Positions 1-6,596 of a stretch of DNA of 13,327 nucleotides are shown piece by piece (position 1 is the first letter of the stretch; every line of letters starts with the position of its first letter). Under the pieces are notes generated by a model that was not told the DNA's origin, did not search any database, and saw only the letters and a program-made list of their open reading frames with translations. Source of the stretch: CAYVXT01 sp964455485 (GTDB lineage: Bacteria; Patescibacteriota; Minisyncoccia; Phycocordibacterales; WO2-35-19). Made by a program: the position numbers and the translations under genes. The stretch is taken from positions 1 to 13,327 of the forward strand of contig CAYVXT010000020.1 of assembly GCA_964455485.1 (NCBI GenBank), in the 5' to 3' direction.

Positions 1-15
1 CTCGACTTTGAGCAC

Positions 16-120
16 CCCTCCTTCCTAACTCTGACAGAGTTTTGTGATCTCCCGTTAACCTTGCATTGTCTAATAAGGTCATTCTATTTAATATTATAGC
101 ACACAATAAAATATATGCAA
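16..120 (-). promoter_or_regulatory. Promoter and leader for a minus-strand gene beyond the left edge
   Basis: Read on the minus strand there is a -35 box TTGCAT (115-120), a 16-nt spacer and a -10 box TATAAT (93-98) preceded by TGC, an extended -10. Downstream the transcript would carry a small hairpin (AACTCT/AGAGTT, 27-41 on the plus strand) and a purine-rich AGGAAGGAGGG (16-26) that could act as an SD. The only possible start before the window ends is GTG at 13-15, which is close to GGAGG but four bases from GGAAGG. The coding part is therefore essentially outside the window and cannot be named. The AT-rich stretch 61-141 holds nothing else recognisable. Confidence 0.5.
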
Positions 121-141
121 GTAAAATTGTGGATAAGTGCA

Positions 142-173
142 TAAAAAAGGGACCACGTCGGGGGACGTGGTCC
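142..173 (-). terminator. Intrinsic terminator of the PEP-CTERM gene
   Basis: A perfect 10-bp stem (150-159 with 164-173, GGACCACGTC/GACGTGGTCC) closes a four-base loop. On the minus strand it is followed by a run of six T (plus-strand A143-148). It lies just downstream of the stop of the minus-strand gene at 191-937, so it ends that transcript. Confidence 0.88.
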
Positions 174-190
174 AAATACGCGAAGCAGAT

Positions 191-937
191 TTACTGCCGA
201 CTGCGGTTAAAGAAGCGGGGGACAAGTAGGAGAAGCCCGGCCAACACCAACTTCACACCTGCCGGCTCAGGTACCGGGGCTGTTGAGCCTTGAAGCAGCG
301 CCCAGTTCAAACCGTTAACTTCTGTATATATTGGTGCACCTCCTTGAGGGACGAATGCAAACCCTATGTCGCCGTCCGGCTCAAATAGCACTGTTGTGCC
401 GGGTGCCGAACTACTACCGAAAAGGTAGTAGTAGCCCGCAATGATCTGTGGATTTCCCAGGTTGTACCAATACAGATCGCCTGGGATAGCAGCTAAGGAA
501 GTCATCATCTCAACGATGATGCCTGACCTTGATGTAAATCCAAAGTCGTCGTCTGAGCCAACGCCGACCCCCCAGTATCGAGTGAGCGGAATCGAGTAGC
601 CGGGGCAGTTCGCGTTGCCCGCGAATCCACCGCTGCGGACTACGCAGTGGCCGATGTTCAGCCCCGAACCATCAGATGACTGCTGGTCCCAGAACGGTGT
701 GCCGCTCTCGGTGGGCGACACCATTTGGCTCCACCCGCCAATGGATCCGATGTTTTGTACCGAAAGACTGTTGTCGACAGAACGGACAGAAAATACGATG
801 TCCTGCCGACCAAGGTCGGAGCTTGTGTCGCTCACCCCCACGATGATGGTGTCATTGGCGCCAGGAATCATCGAGGCCAATGAACTTGAAGCGAACATGA
901 CAAGCATAATGCATGTCATGAAAATTCTTTTGATCAC
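191..937 (-). CDS. Secreted PEP-CTERM sorting-signal protein
   Basis: Predicted exported protein of 248 residues. The N-terminus is a signal peptide: Lys3 and Arg4, then a hydrophobic stretch ending near Ser-Leu-Ala-Ser (residues 19-22). The C-terminus has the tripartite PEP-CTERM signal: Val-Pro-Glu-Pro (222-225), a hydrophobic helix (about 227-240) and a basic tail with Arg241, Arg245 and Arg247. In known systems an exosortase in the membrane recognises this signal and releases or anchors the protein at the cell surface. The middle is Gly/Ser/Asp-rich with two cysteines (98, 111) that could form a disulfide; I recognise no enzyme domain. The start is GTG, supported by GGAGG six bases upstream; the next ATG (codon 7) has no comparable SD. 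Its G+C is visibly higher than that of the core genes, suggesting transfer. It has its own promoter and terminator, so it is a single-gene unit. The function of the mature protein is unknown. Confidence 0.82.
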   Translation of the reverse strand: MIKRIFMTCIMLVMFASSSLASMIPGANDTIIVGVSDTSSDLGRQDIVFSVRSVDNSLSVQNIGSIGGWSQMVSPTESGTPFWDQQSSDGSGLNIGHCVVRSGGFAGNANCPGYSIPLTRYWGVGVGSDDDFGFTSRSGIIVEMMTSLAAIPGDLYWYNLGNPQIIAGYYYLFGSSSAPGTTVLFEPDGDIGFAFVPQGGAPIYTEVNGLNWALLQGSTAPVPEPAGVKLVLAGLLLLVPRFFNRSRQ

Positions 938-1028
938 GTGCTACCTCCAATGTACATTCCCTCCGAAGAGGGGCCCGAAGTTAACCTTAGGGCTGTTTGA
1001 AAATAACATGATAAAAAAGAATCGTCAA
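938..1028 (-). promoter_or_regulatory. Promoter, UUCG-hairpin leader and SD of the PEP-CTERM gene
   Basis: On the minus strand: -35 TTGACG (1023-1028), 17-nt spacer, -10 TATTTT (1000-1005) with an upstream TG. The leader of about 55 nt contains a 5-bp stem closed by a C(UUCG)G tetraloop (959-972) and the SD GGAGG (944-948), six bases from the GTG start. The TATTTT -10 with ATGT in front recurs before the EamA gene at the other end of the window. Confidence 0.6.
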
Positions 1029-1056
1029 ACGGATCGAATAAAATATTAATTATTTC

Positions 1057-1086
1057 TTGTATTCAAATTATCTACTTTATTGTAAT
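1057..1086 (+). promoter_or_regulatory. Possible promoter of the small unknown gene
   Basis: TTGTAT (1057-1062) and TGTAAT (1081-1086) are 18 bases apart in an AT-rich divergent spacer. Other -10-like hexamers (TAATAT at 1083) overlap it, so the exact site is uncertain. Confidence 0.3.
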
Positions 1087-1104
1087 ATTTATTAAGGGAG
1101 CTCT

Positions 1105-1470
1105 ATGACTTACGATATTGTGGAGGTCAGAATGAACATATATCTCGCGATGAGTGAGATGGTTCAGGGTGTTGGAGGTTTTGATTTTGAGATCCTTTCC
1201 AACTCACACGGAGTAAACTGCATCAAAGTGCTTTATTCGGGACAACTCTGTTTGGAAGTCAGAGTTGGTGATGGCGAGTTTATAAAGATATATCCCATCG
1301 GGCCGGATGGCTCGTTGAGGCTTTTGGCTGATCTCGCTACTCACGAAAAGCAGGCGTTAGTTTGCGCCAAGCATCACCTCCGTTGTTTTTTGCGGAAGAA
1401 GCTTGGTCTTACAAGCGCGACGCTAAAACTCCGAAAGCTGGGCATAAATGTTGCCCAGCTTCCTTTTTAA
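1105..1470 (+). CDS. Small protein of unknown function
   Basis: I do not recognise this family. The product is 121 residues from the ATG at 1105 (SD-like GGGAG four bases upstream), or 112 residues from the ATG at 1132, which has a better-placed GGAGG (1122-1126, five-base spacer); the second start may be the real one. The first two-thirds alternates short hydrophobic and charged segments as in an alpha/beta domain, with no signal peptide or membrane helix. The last third is basic (Lys/Arg/His-rich, with two isolated cysteines), which could suit nucleic-acid binding, but that is a guess. Base and codon use is richer in G+C than the core genes and similar to the neighbouring PEP-CTERM gene. 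The last dozen codons form the transcription terminator itself, and the stop overlaps the stop of the convergent LOG-PCD gene by four bases. Confidence 0.65.
   Translation: MTYDIVEVRMNIYLAMSEMVQGVGGFDFEILSNSHGVNCIKVLYSGQLCLEVRVGDGEFIKIYPIGPDGSLRLLADLATHEKQALVCAKHHLRCFLRKKLGLTSATLKLRKLGINVAQLPF
1435..1468 (+). terminator. Intrinsic terminator inside the end of the small unknown gene
   Basis: A perfect 10-bp stem AAGCTGGGCA/TGCCCAGCTT (1435-1444 with 1452-1461) with a 7-nt loop is followed by CC and five T (1464-1468). The stop codon TAA (1468-1470) begins at the last T, so the hairpin is translated as the protein's C-terminus. It has no T-run in the opposite direction, so it serves the plus strand only. 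Confidence 0.85.
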
Positions 1471-2549
1471 TACTGTTTACTTCGAAATAAATCGTCGATT
1501 TTGGAAGCAAGTATAAAATCATTTTCTGAAAGTCCGTTTATGGCATGAGTTGATATTTCTATATCAACCTTTTTATAATCATGTAGCTTTATGTTGGGAT
1601 GATGTCCTTCACTTTCGGATAATATACCTATATCACCAATAAACTTCATAGCAGTTGCAAAACTTTCAAACTCGTAAGTTTTACTTATTTCCTTGTCTTC
1701 TTTAAGAACCCAGTCACTAACTTTTTTAAGCAAAGTTTCTGATTGGTCACGAGAAAGTGGAAGGGTGCCACCCTCGCATGGTACGCAATGTTTATTTGAA
1801 AGTTCACTGAGTGGTCTAGCTGAAATACCAATTTTATTACTCTGGGTTTCTTTGTGATTGTACTCAACACCAATTCGCACAGGAGCATTTCTCACGATTT
1901 CAAGTATTTTGGATTCATCATCAGTTATATGAAATAGATTTGTGTCTTCTTTATCGACAAACATACTTTCCTGGAGTTTATCCTTAAAAAATTCATATAA
2001 ACCATTCCAATATTCCTCTCCAACTAAAATTATTGGGGCTTTTGGTATTTTACGTGTTTGAACCAATGTTAAAATCTCTAAAAATTCGTCTAATGTACCA
2101 AACCCACCGGGAAAGAAAAGATAAGCTTCTGCAGAAAACGACAGACATACCTTTCTAGTAAAAAAATAATGAAAATCCATCTGGTCTGTTAAATATTCAT
2201 TTGCTACCTGTTCGCTGGGTAAGCTGATAGTAATACCTATTGAGTTGCCACCAGCCTCGTATGCTCCGCGATTTGCGGCTTGCATAATACCTGGTCCACC
2301 ACCCGTGATAATAGAGTAATGTAATTCTTCAACTATTTTATGTGCGATACGTCTTGCTTTTTCGTAGTACGGGTGTGAATCTTGCATCCTTGCAGAACCA
2401 AAAAAAGTAACTGATCTTGGGTAGTTTTTTAAAAATTCAAAACCATTTTCAAGTTCGGCTGCAGCAATTTGTACTCTTTTGTGAGCCGCTTCAGTCATTT
2501 CTTGGAGTGTGAGAGGTTTTTTTGTAAGATTTTCTGTAGGTGGATTCAT
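1467..2549 (-). CDS. Fusion of LOG-family Rossmann domain and pterin-4a-carbinolamine dehydratase
   Basis: A two-domain protein of 360 residues. Residues about 45-220 are a LOG/TIGR00730-type domain with the glycine loop GGGPGIM (83-89) and the family signature PGGFGTLDE (147-155). Characterised relatives cleave nucleoside 5'-monophosphates at the N-glycosidic bond, releasing base and ribose 5-phosphate. Residues about 252-357 are a complete pterin-4a-carbinolamine dehydratase (PCD/DCoH) domain: it opens with Cys255-x2-Cys258, and the catalytic histidines are present in HHP (316-318) and TH (334-335). PCD dehydrates 4a-hydroxytetrahydropterin. Each domain alone is common, and their fusion suggests linked roles in nucleotide or pterin salvage or detoxification, which is inference. 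The region between (about 225-250) looks like a linker. Start ATG has no SD. The gene is divergent from the FKBP gene and AT-rich like the core. Confidence 0.88.
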   Translation of the reverse strand: MNPPTENLTKKPLTLQEMTEAAHKRVQIAAAELENGFEFLKNYPRSVTFFGSARMQDSHPYYEKARRIAHKIVEELHYSIITGGGPGIMQAANRGAYEAGGNSIGITISLPSEQVANEYLTDQMDFHYFFTRKVCLSFSAEAYLFFPGGFGTLDEFLEILTLVQTRKIPKAPIILVGEEYWNGLYEFFKDKLQESMFVDKEDTNLFHITDDESKILEIVRNAPVRIGVEYNHKETQSNKIGISARPLSELSNKHCVPCEGGTLPLSRDQSETLLKKVSDWVLKEDKEISKTYEFESFATAMKFIGDIGILSESEGHHPNIKLHDYKKVDIEISTHAINGLSENDFILASKIDDLFRSKQY

Positions 2550-2579
2550 TTGTTTTGTATGATGTTTTAATCATTTTCA

Positions 2580-2608
2580 ATAATAATCCAATATGATAAT
2601 ATAAGCAA
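2580..2608 (-). promoter_or_regulatory. Promoter of the LOG-PCD gene
   Basis: On the minus strand: TTGCTT (2603-2608), 17-nt spacer, TATTAT (2580-2585). The predicted start is about 24 nt before the ATG, and the leader has no SD. The same 82-bp divergent spacer must hold the plus-strand FKBP promoter. A weak TTTTCA (2574-2579) and TAATAT (2598-2603) 18 apart is one candidate, overlapping this promoter. Confidence 0.55.
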
Positions 2609-2631
2609 AACTTATAAGTATTTTTAATTTA

Positions 2632-3135
2632 ATGAGAAAGCTTTCAAAAAATGAGTGGGTTGCGGCATCATTAGCAATAGTATTTGTGGCCTATGCTTTT
2701 TTCGGGGGTAGTATCATGAATATATTCACAAATATGTCGAATAATAATGACGTTGCTGCAGTTGTAGAAGGAACTTCTAATAACGGTGGAATCATGATAA
2801 ATGACCTTACAAAAGGTAATGGTAGAGAAGCAAAATCAGGTGATTTGCTTTCTGTGCATTACATACTCTCTCTCCAGGATGGTACTGTAATACAAAACTC
2901 TAAGGATTTTGGTCAGCCATTCCAATTTGTATTAGGAGCGGGGCAAGTTATTCAGGGTTGGGAACAGGGATTTGCAGGTATGAAAGTTGGAGGTATAAGG
3001 ACAATCACTATTCCTCCTGAGCTTGGTTATGGTGAAAATGGAGCAGGTCCAATTCCACCAAACTCTACTCTTGTGTTTACTGTTGAGTTAGTGGATGTAC
3101 AAGACGCACCATCATCATCAGCTCAATTGCAATAA
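2632..3135 (+). CDS. Membrane-anchored FKBP-type peptidyl-prolyl cis-trans isomerase
   Basis: The 167-residue protein has a single N-terminal membrane helix (about residues 9-28) after a short basic start, a polar Asn/Gly/Ser-rich linker (about 30-55), and one FKBP domain (about 55-156). Typical FKBP features are the VHY strand (75-77), the GAGQVIQGWEQG segment (102-113), the IPPELGYG loop (127-134) and the final IPPNSTLVFTVELV strand (141-154). FKBPs speed isomerisation of Xaa-Pro bonds, and the anchor with positive N-terminus places the domain outside the cytoplasmic membrane, where it would help fold exported or surface proteins. It starts with ATG after an AT-rich leader without an SD. 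It is 34 bases upstream of tgt on the same strand and may be co-transcribed with it. The C-terminal Ser-rich tail is unremarkable. Confidence 0.93.
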   Translation: MRKLSKNEWVAASLAIVFVAYAFFGGSIMNIFTNMSNNNDVAAVVEGTSNNGGIMINDLTKGNGREAKSGDLLSVHYILSLQDGTVIQNSKDFGQPFQFVLGAGQVIQGWEQGFAGMKVGGIRTITIPPELGYGENGAGPIPPNSTLVFTVELVDVQDAPSSSAQLQ

Positions 3136-3169
3136 CCTCATCTCGCTTTGACTTGATCAATGAGGTTGT
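3132..3169 (+). promoter_or_regulatory. Hairpin that sequesters the tgt ribosome-binding site
   Basis: Arms AACCTCAT (3134-3141) and ATGAGGTT (3160-3167) pair perfectly and extend by a G-U and an A-U pair, with an 18-nt loop that itself contains TTGATCAA. The right arm contains GAGG (3162-3165), the SD for the tgt ATG at 3170, so folding would hide it. There is no T-run, so it is not a terminator. A translational control role is inference. Confidence 0.5.
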
Positions 3170-4444
3170 ATGAATTTTAAGATTGAAGGAAAAAATAAAA
3201 ATGGTTTAGGAAGGGTAGGGGTTTTAAGCACTGACCACGGTGATATTTTAACTCCTGCCTTTGTTACTGTAGGTACTAAAGGTACTGTTAAATCTCTAAC
3301 GCCGGAGCAAGTTAAAGAAACTGGCTCTCAGGTGGTGCTTGCCAATACTTACCATCTTTATTTGGAACCTGGAGAAAAAAATATAAAAACAGCTGGAGGT
3401 CTTCATAAATACATGAATTGGGATGGCCCTACCATGACTGACTCTGGCGGCTTTCAAGCTTTCTCTTTAGGTGTAGCCTACGGAAATAATCTAAATAAAT
3501 TTATAACATCTGATGCGCCTACCAAAGAAGAGATTGAGGAGGCATATGATGCAAATCGTGAAAAGAAGGCAAAGATAACGGAAGATGGAGTAGAATTTAA
3601 ATCTATTATCGATGGCAGTACTCACTTCTTTTCTCCAGAAAAGTCTATTCAGATTCAACACGATATCGGAGCGGACATAATATTTGCATTTGATGAGTGC
3701 ACTTCGCCACATGCTTCTAAAGAATATTTAACTGAAGCAATGCATCGTACACATCGATGGGCGGAGAGGTGTTTGGTGGAACACGATAATATTAGTACCG
3801 AAATGGAGAAAAGCTCCTCCTCAAAAAGTCCTCGGGTCGCTCTTTCAGGCTCAACCAGACTTTCTTTGGAGGACTTTTCTCCATTTCGGCAATCTCTATT
3901 CGGTATTATTCAGGGTGGGAGGTATGAGGATTTGAGGGCAGAGAGTGCCAAATTTATTGGCACTATGGATTTTGACGGGTTCGGTATCGGGGGCTCCTTT
4001 GTAAAAGAAGATATGGCAAATGCGGTGAAGTGGGTGAACGAAATTTTGCCTGAAGGCAAGCCTCGGCATCTTTTGGGAGTGGGGGAGCCAATTGATATGG
4101 TGCTAGGTGTTGAAAATGGGTGTGATACTTTTGACTGCGTTGCAGCTACTCGTATTGCTCGCAATGGTTCCCTTTATACAAAATACGGGAAAATAAACAT
4201 ATTAAACTCAAAGTTTAAAAATCAAATGTCAAAAATTGAGGAAGGTTGCGAATGTTATACCTGTAAAAATTATACTACTGCATACCTCTCACACCTTTTT
4301 AGAGCAAAAGAAATGCTTGCTTCAACCCTTGCCTCTATACACAACATATACTTTTTAAATAATTTAATGAGTAAAGTCAGGGAGTCTATATTAAATAATA
4401 ATTTCTTAGATTTTAAAGATAATTTTCTGCAAAATTACAAATAA
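3170..4444 (+). CDS. tgt: tRNA-guanine(34) transglycosylase
   Basis: Exchanges guanine at wobble position 34 of GUN-anticodon tRNAs for a queuosine precursor (preQ1 in most bacteria, perhaps salvaged queuine here). The key parts are all present: DSGGFQ (91-96, general acid/base Asp91), GIIQGG (245-250), GIGG (272-275), nucleophile Asp322 in FDCV, and the zinc site Cys360-x-Cys362-x2-Cys365 with His391, 26 residues on as in the family. At 424 residues it is longer than the usual 370-390. One extra segment lies at about 103-132. Another, at 210-240, is encoded by a perfect-armed palindrome (3798-3889) and separates CLVEH from SLFGIIQGG, which in relatives are only about ten residues apart. The extra Ser-rich segment is in frame and the remaining protein is intact, so the enzyme is probably active. 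SD GAGG lies in a hairpin. Confidence 0.95.
   Translation: MNFKIEGKNKNGLGRVGVLSTDHGDILTPAFVTVGTKGTVKSLTPEQVKETGSQVVLANTYHLYLEPGEKNIKTAGGLHKYMNWDGPTMTDSGGFQAFSLGVAYGNNLNKFITSDAPTKEEIEEAYDANREKKAKITEDGVEFKSIIDGSTHFFSPEKSIQIQHDIGADIIFAFDECTSPHASKEYLTEAMHRTHRWAERCLVEHDNISTEMEKSSSSKSPRVALSGSTRLSLEDFSPFRQSLFGIIQGGRYEDLRAESAKFIGTMDFDGFGIGGSFVKEDMANAVKWVNEILPEGKPRHLLGVGEPIDMVLGVENGCDTFDCVAATRIARNGSLYTKYGKINILNSKFKNQMSKIEEGCECYTCKNYTTAYLSHLFRAKEMLASTLASIHNIYFLNNLMSKVRESILNNNFLDFKDNFLQNYK
3798..3889. repeat. Palindromic element inserted in frame in tgt
   Basis: Left arm CCGAAATGGAGAAAAG (3798-3813) and right arm CTTTTCTCCATTTCGG (3874-3889) are perfect 16-nt inverse complements. Past one bulged base (C3814) a further six pairs form (3815-3820 with 3868-3873), giving a 22-bp stem. 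A second copy of the inner sequence, AAAAGTCCTC (3824-3833), also complements the right arm, so alternative folds exist. The element is open in the tgt frame and encodes residues 210-240, the segment that is extra relative to other Tgt proteins. It resembles in behaviour the Rickettsia palindromic elements. Copies elsewhere in the genome cannot be checked here. Confidence 0.75.
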
Positions 4445-4446
4445 AG

Positions 4447-4475
4447 TGGCACATAATGACCTTTTTTGTTATAAT
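4447..4475 (+). promoter_or_regulatory. uvrB promoter with near-leaderless start
   Basis: TGGCAC (4447-4452), 17-nt spacer and TATAAT (4470-4475) with an extended -10 TG at 4467-4468. Transcription would start about five bases before the uvrB ATG, leaving no room for an SD. The string TTTTTGTTATAATA is the same as before rmuC at the right edge. Confidence 0.75.
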
Positions 4476-4486
4476 AGTCAACTTAA

Positions 4487-6535
4487 ATGCAAAAGTTTGA
4501 TTTAAAAAGCAAATTTTCCCCAGCGGGAGACCAGCCTAAGGCTATTGAGGGTCTTGTTAAGGGAGTCAAAGGGGGTATGGAGCACCAAACACTGCTTGGA
4601 GTTACAGGTAGTGGAAAGACTTTTACTATTGCAAATGTAATACAGGAAATTAGCAAACCAACCCTTGTTATAGCTCACAACAAAACCTTGGCAGCTCAGC
4701 TTGCCCAAGAATATAGGGACTTTTTCCCTAATAACGCAGTACATTATTTTGTTTCCTACTACGACTTCTACCAACCAGAAGCTTACATGCCCGTTACAGA
4801 TACTTATATTGAAAAAGAGGCAATGATAAATGAGGAAATTGAAAGATTGAGGCATGCTTCAACTGAAGCGTTACTTACTAGGAAGGACGTTATTATTGTT
4901 GCCTCTGTTTCCTGCATTTACGGTTTGGGAAGTCCCGAAGAATACGAAAAGGTAAATATGAAGATAGAGAAAGGTAATAAAATTTCTAGAAACGAATTTC
5001 TTCGCAATCTGATAACAATACACTATGAAAGGACAAATGCTGATCTTTCATCTGGAACATTTCGCGCAATCGGAAATTCTGTTGAAATAATGCCTGTATC
5101 AGGTAAGGAAATTTTCAAAATTTTAATATCGGGGGGTGAAATTGGTGAAATACAAAAAATAGATGCTATCACCAGACAAATTATAGATACTCCAAACGCG
5201 TTCTTTTTATTTCCAGCAAAACATTTTATAACTGCAGAAGATGATATAAAACGTGCGCTCAAAACAATAAAAATGGAGTTAGATGAGCAGATCAAGAAAT
5301 TTGAAAAAGAGGGAAAAATTTTGGAAGCTGATCGTATCAAGCGTCGTACCAGTTATGACTTGGCTATGATAAGAGAGGTGGGTTATTGCAACGGAATTGA
5401 AAACTATTCACGCCATTTTGATGGCAGACTTCCAGGGGAACCACCAAACTCTCTACTTTCATACTTTCCAAAAAATGAAAAAGGTGAGCCTGATTTTCTT
5501 ACTGTTATTGATGAATCTCATGTGACAGTGCCGCAAATTGGGGGCATGTTTGCAGGAGATGAAGCTAGGAAAAAAACATTGATCGAGCATGGTTTTAGGT
5601 TGCCTTCTGCAAAGGATAATCGCCCATTAAAATCAGAAGAGTTTTTTAAGAGAGTGGGACAAATAATTTATACATCAGCTACTCCAGGTAAGCATGAAAT
5701 CGAAAAATCTACACAAGTGGTGGAGCAGGTAATACGTCCTACAGGACTTCTTGATCCAGAGGTTTTCGTGCGACCTATTTCAGAGAGGGGGGATATAAAG
5801 CAAATATATCCTGGGCAGGTGAAAGATTTTATTACCGAGACTGAAAAAGATGTTAAAAAAGGTGGCAGAGTAATAGCGACCACTCTGACTAAAAAAATGG
5901 CGGAAGATCTTTCAGAGTATTTGAAGGAAAAAAAGATTAAGGCAGAGTATTTGCATAGTGACATAAAGACTATCGAAAGAATTGAAATATTGACTAGGTT
6001 CAGAAAAGGGGAGTTTGATGTGCTCGTGGGTGTTAACTTACTTAGAGAAGGTTTGGACCTCCCAGAAGTATCTTTTATAGGTATTTTAGATGCTGATAAA
6101 GAAGGTTTTTTGCGTAGCGAAACTTCCCTTATTCAAACTATTGGTCGCGCAGCGAGAAATGTAAACGGTAGAGTCATTTTGTATGCTGACCATCTTACAG
6201 GATCTATGGAGCGCGCGATTAACGAAACTAATCGTAGGAGAAGTATTCAAATTGAATACAATAAAAAGCATGGTATCACTCCTCAGACTATAAAGAAGGA
6301 AATTAAAGACATCACAGAACAACTTCAAAAAGAACATAACAAAGTGGTAAGTACCCTAATTGGCATTGACTTAAAAGGGAAGGATCCTTCAACCATTTCA
6401 GGGCGAGCAAATATTAAAAAAATGATCCGTACTAAGGAAAAGCAAATGAATGCGGCTGTTAAAATATTAGACTTTGAATCAGCCGCTATTCTGCGCGATG
6501 AAATAAAAGAGCTCGAAAGAGTATCCTCGTCTTAG
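4487..6535 (+). CDS. uvrB: Excinuclease ABC subunit B
   Basis: The damage-verification helicase-like subunit of nucleotide excision repair: UvrA loads it at a lesion, it opens the strands by its beta-hairpin, and UvrC is then recruited. The 682-residue product has the normal length and full set of parts: Walker A GVTGSGKT (38-45), the aromatic beta-hairpin region around YYDFYQPEAYMP, the motif II IDESH, the ATSATP-type segment (here YTSATPGKHE), the helicase C-terminal motifs LREGLDLPEVSF and QTIGRAARN, and the C-terminal UVR motif (about 645-680) that contacts UvrC. It starts with ATG without SD, directly after a strong promoter. uvrA follows after 106 bases with its own promoter. No LexA-type operator is visible. 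No insertion or truncation was seen. Confidence 0.98.
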   Translation: MQKFDLKSKFSPAGDQPKAIEGLVKGVKGGMEHQTLLGVTGSGKTFTIANVIQEISKPTLVIAHNKTLAAQLAQEYRDFFPNNAVHYFVSYYDFYQPEAYMPVTDTYIEKEAMINEEIERLRHASTEALLTRKDVIIVASVSCIYGLGSPEEYEKVNMKIEKGNKISRNEFLRNLITIHYERTNADLSSGTFRAIGNSVEIMPVSGKEIFKILISGGEIGEIQKIDAITRQIIDTPNAFFLFPAKHFITAEDDIKRALKTIKMELDEQIKKFEKEGKILEADRIKRRTSYDLAMIREVGYCNGIENYSRHFDGRLPGEPPNSLLSYFPKNEKGEPDFLTVIDESHVTVPQIGGMFAGDEARKKTLIEHGFRLPSAKDNRPLKSEEFFKRVGQIIYTSATPGKHEIEKSTQVVEQVIRPTGLLDPEVFVRPISERGDIKQIYPGQVKDFITETEKDVKKGGRVIATTLTKKMAEDLSEYLKEKKIKAEYLHSDIKTIERIEILTRFRKGEFDVLVGVNLLREGLDLPEVSFIGILDADKEGFLRSETSLIQTIGRAARNVNGRVILYADHLTGSMERAINETNRRRSIQIEYNKKHGITPQTIKKEIKDITEQLQKEHNKVVSTLIGIDLKGKDPSTISGRANIKKMIRTKEKQMNAAVKILDFESAAILRDEIKELERVSSS

Positions 6536-6538
6536 TTG

Positions 6539-6563
6539 ACAATGTGGCTACCCATTGTTTTTG
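6539..6563 (+). terminator. Weak candidate terminator after uvrB
   Basis: ACAATG (6539-6544) pairs with CATTGT (6553-6558), with GG/CC inside across one bulge, followed by a short T-run (to 6562). The stem is short and AT-rich, so termination would be partial at best. Confidence 0.3.
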
Positions 6564-6583
6564 TTGGGGGGAATTGGTACAAT
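6555..6583 (+). promoter_or_regulatory. Candidate uvrA promoter
   Basis: TTGTTT (6555-6560), 17-nt spacer, TACAAT (6578-6583). It implies a uvrA leader of about 50 nt that contains the hairpin at 6597-6626 and no SD near the ATG. Confidence 0.5.
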
Positions 6584-6596
6584 ATTTTGCACATAA

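Noticed and set aside
66..293. Plus-strand open frame of 75 codons at the left end
   Set aside because: It runs through the minus-strand promoter and terminator and into the antisense of the PEP-CTERM gene, with no SD and no recognisable protein.
615..1049. Plus-strand frame opposite the PEP-CTERM gene
   Set aside because: It is antisense to a gene with signal peptide, SD, sorting signal and terminator, and it crosses that gene's promoter.
3130..3170. preQ1 riboswitch before tgt
   Set aside because: The leader is an SD-hiding hairpin, but the compact preQ1 aptamer with its conserved CUA-containing loop and A-rich tail is not there.
3472..3570. Palindromic element behind the first extra Tgt segment (residues 103-132)
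   Set aside because: No inverted repeat is visible; the segment looks like ordinary coding sequence and may be lineage-typical.
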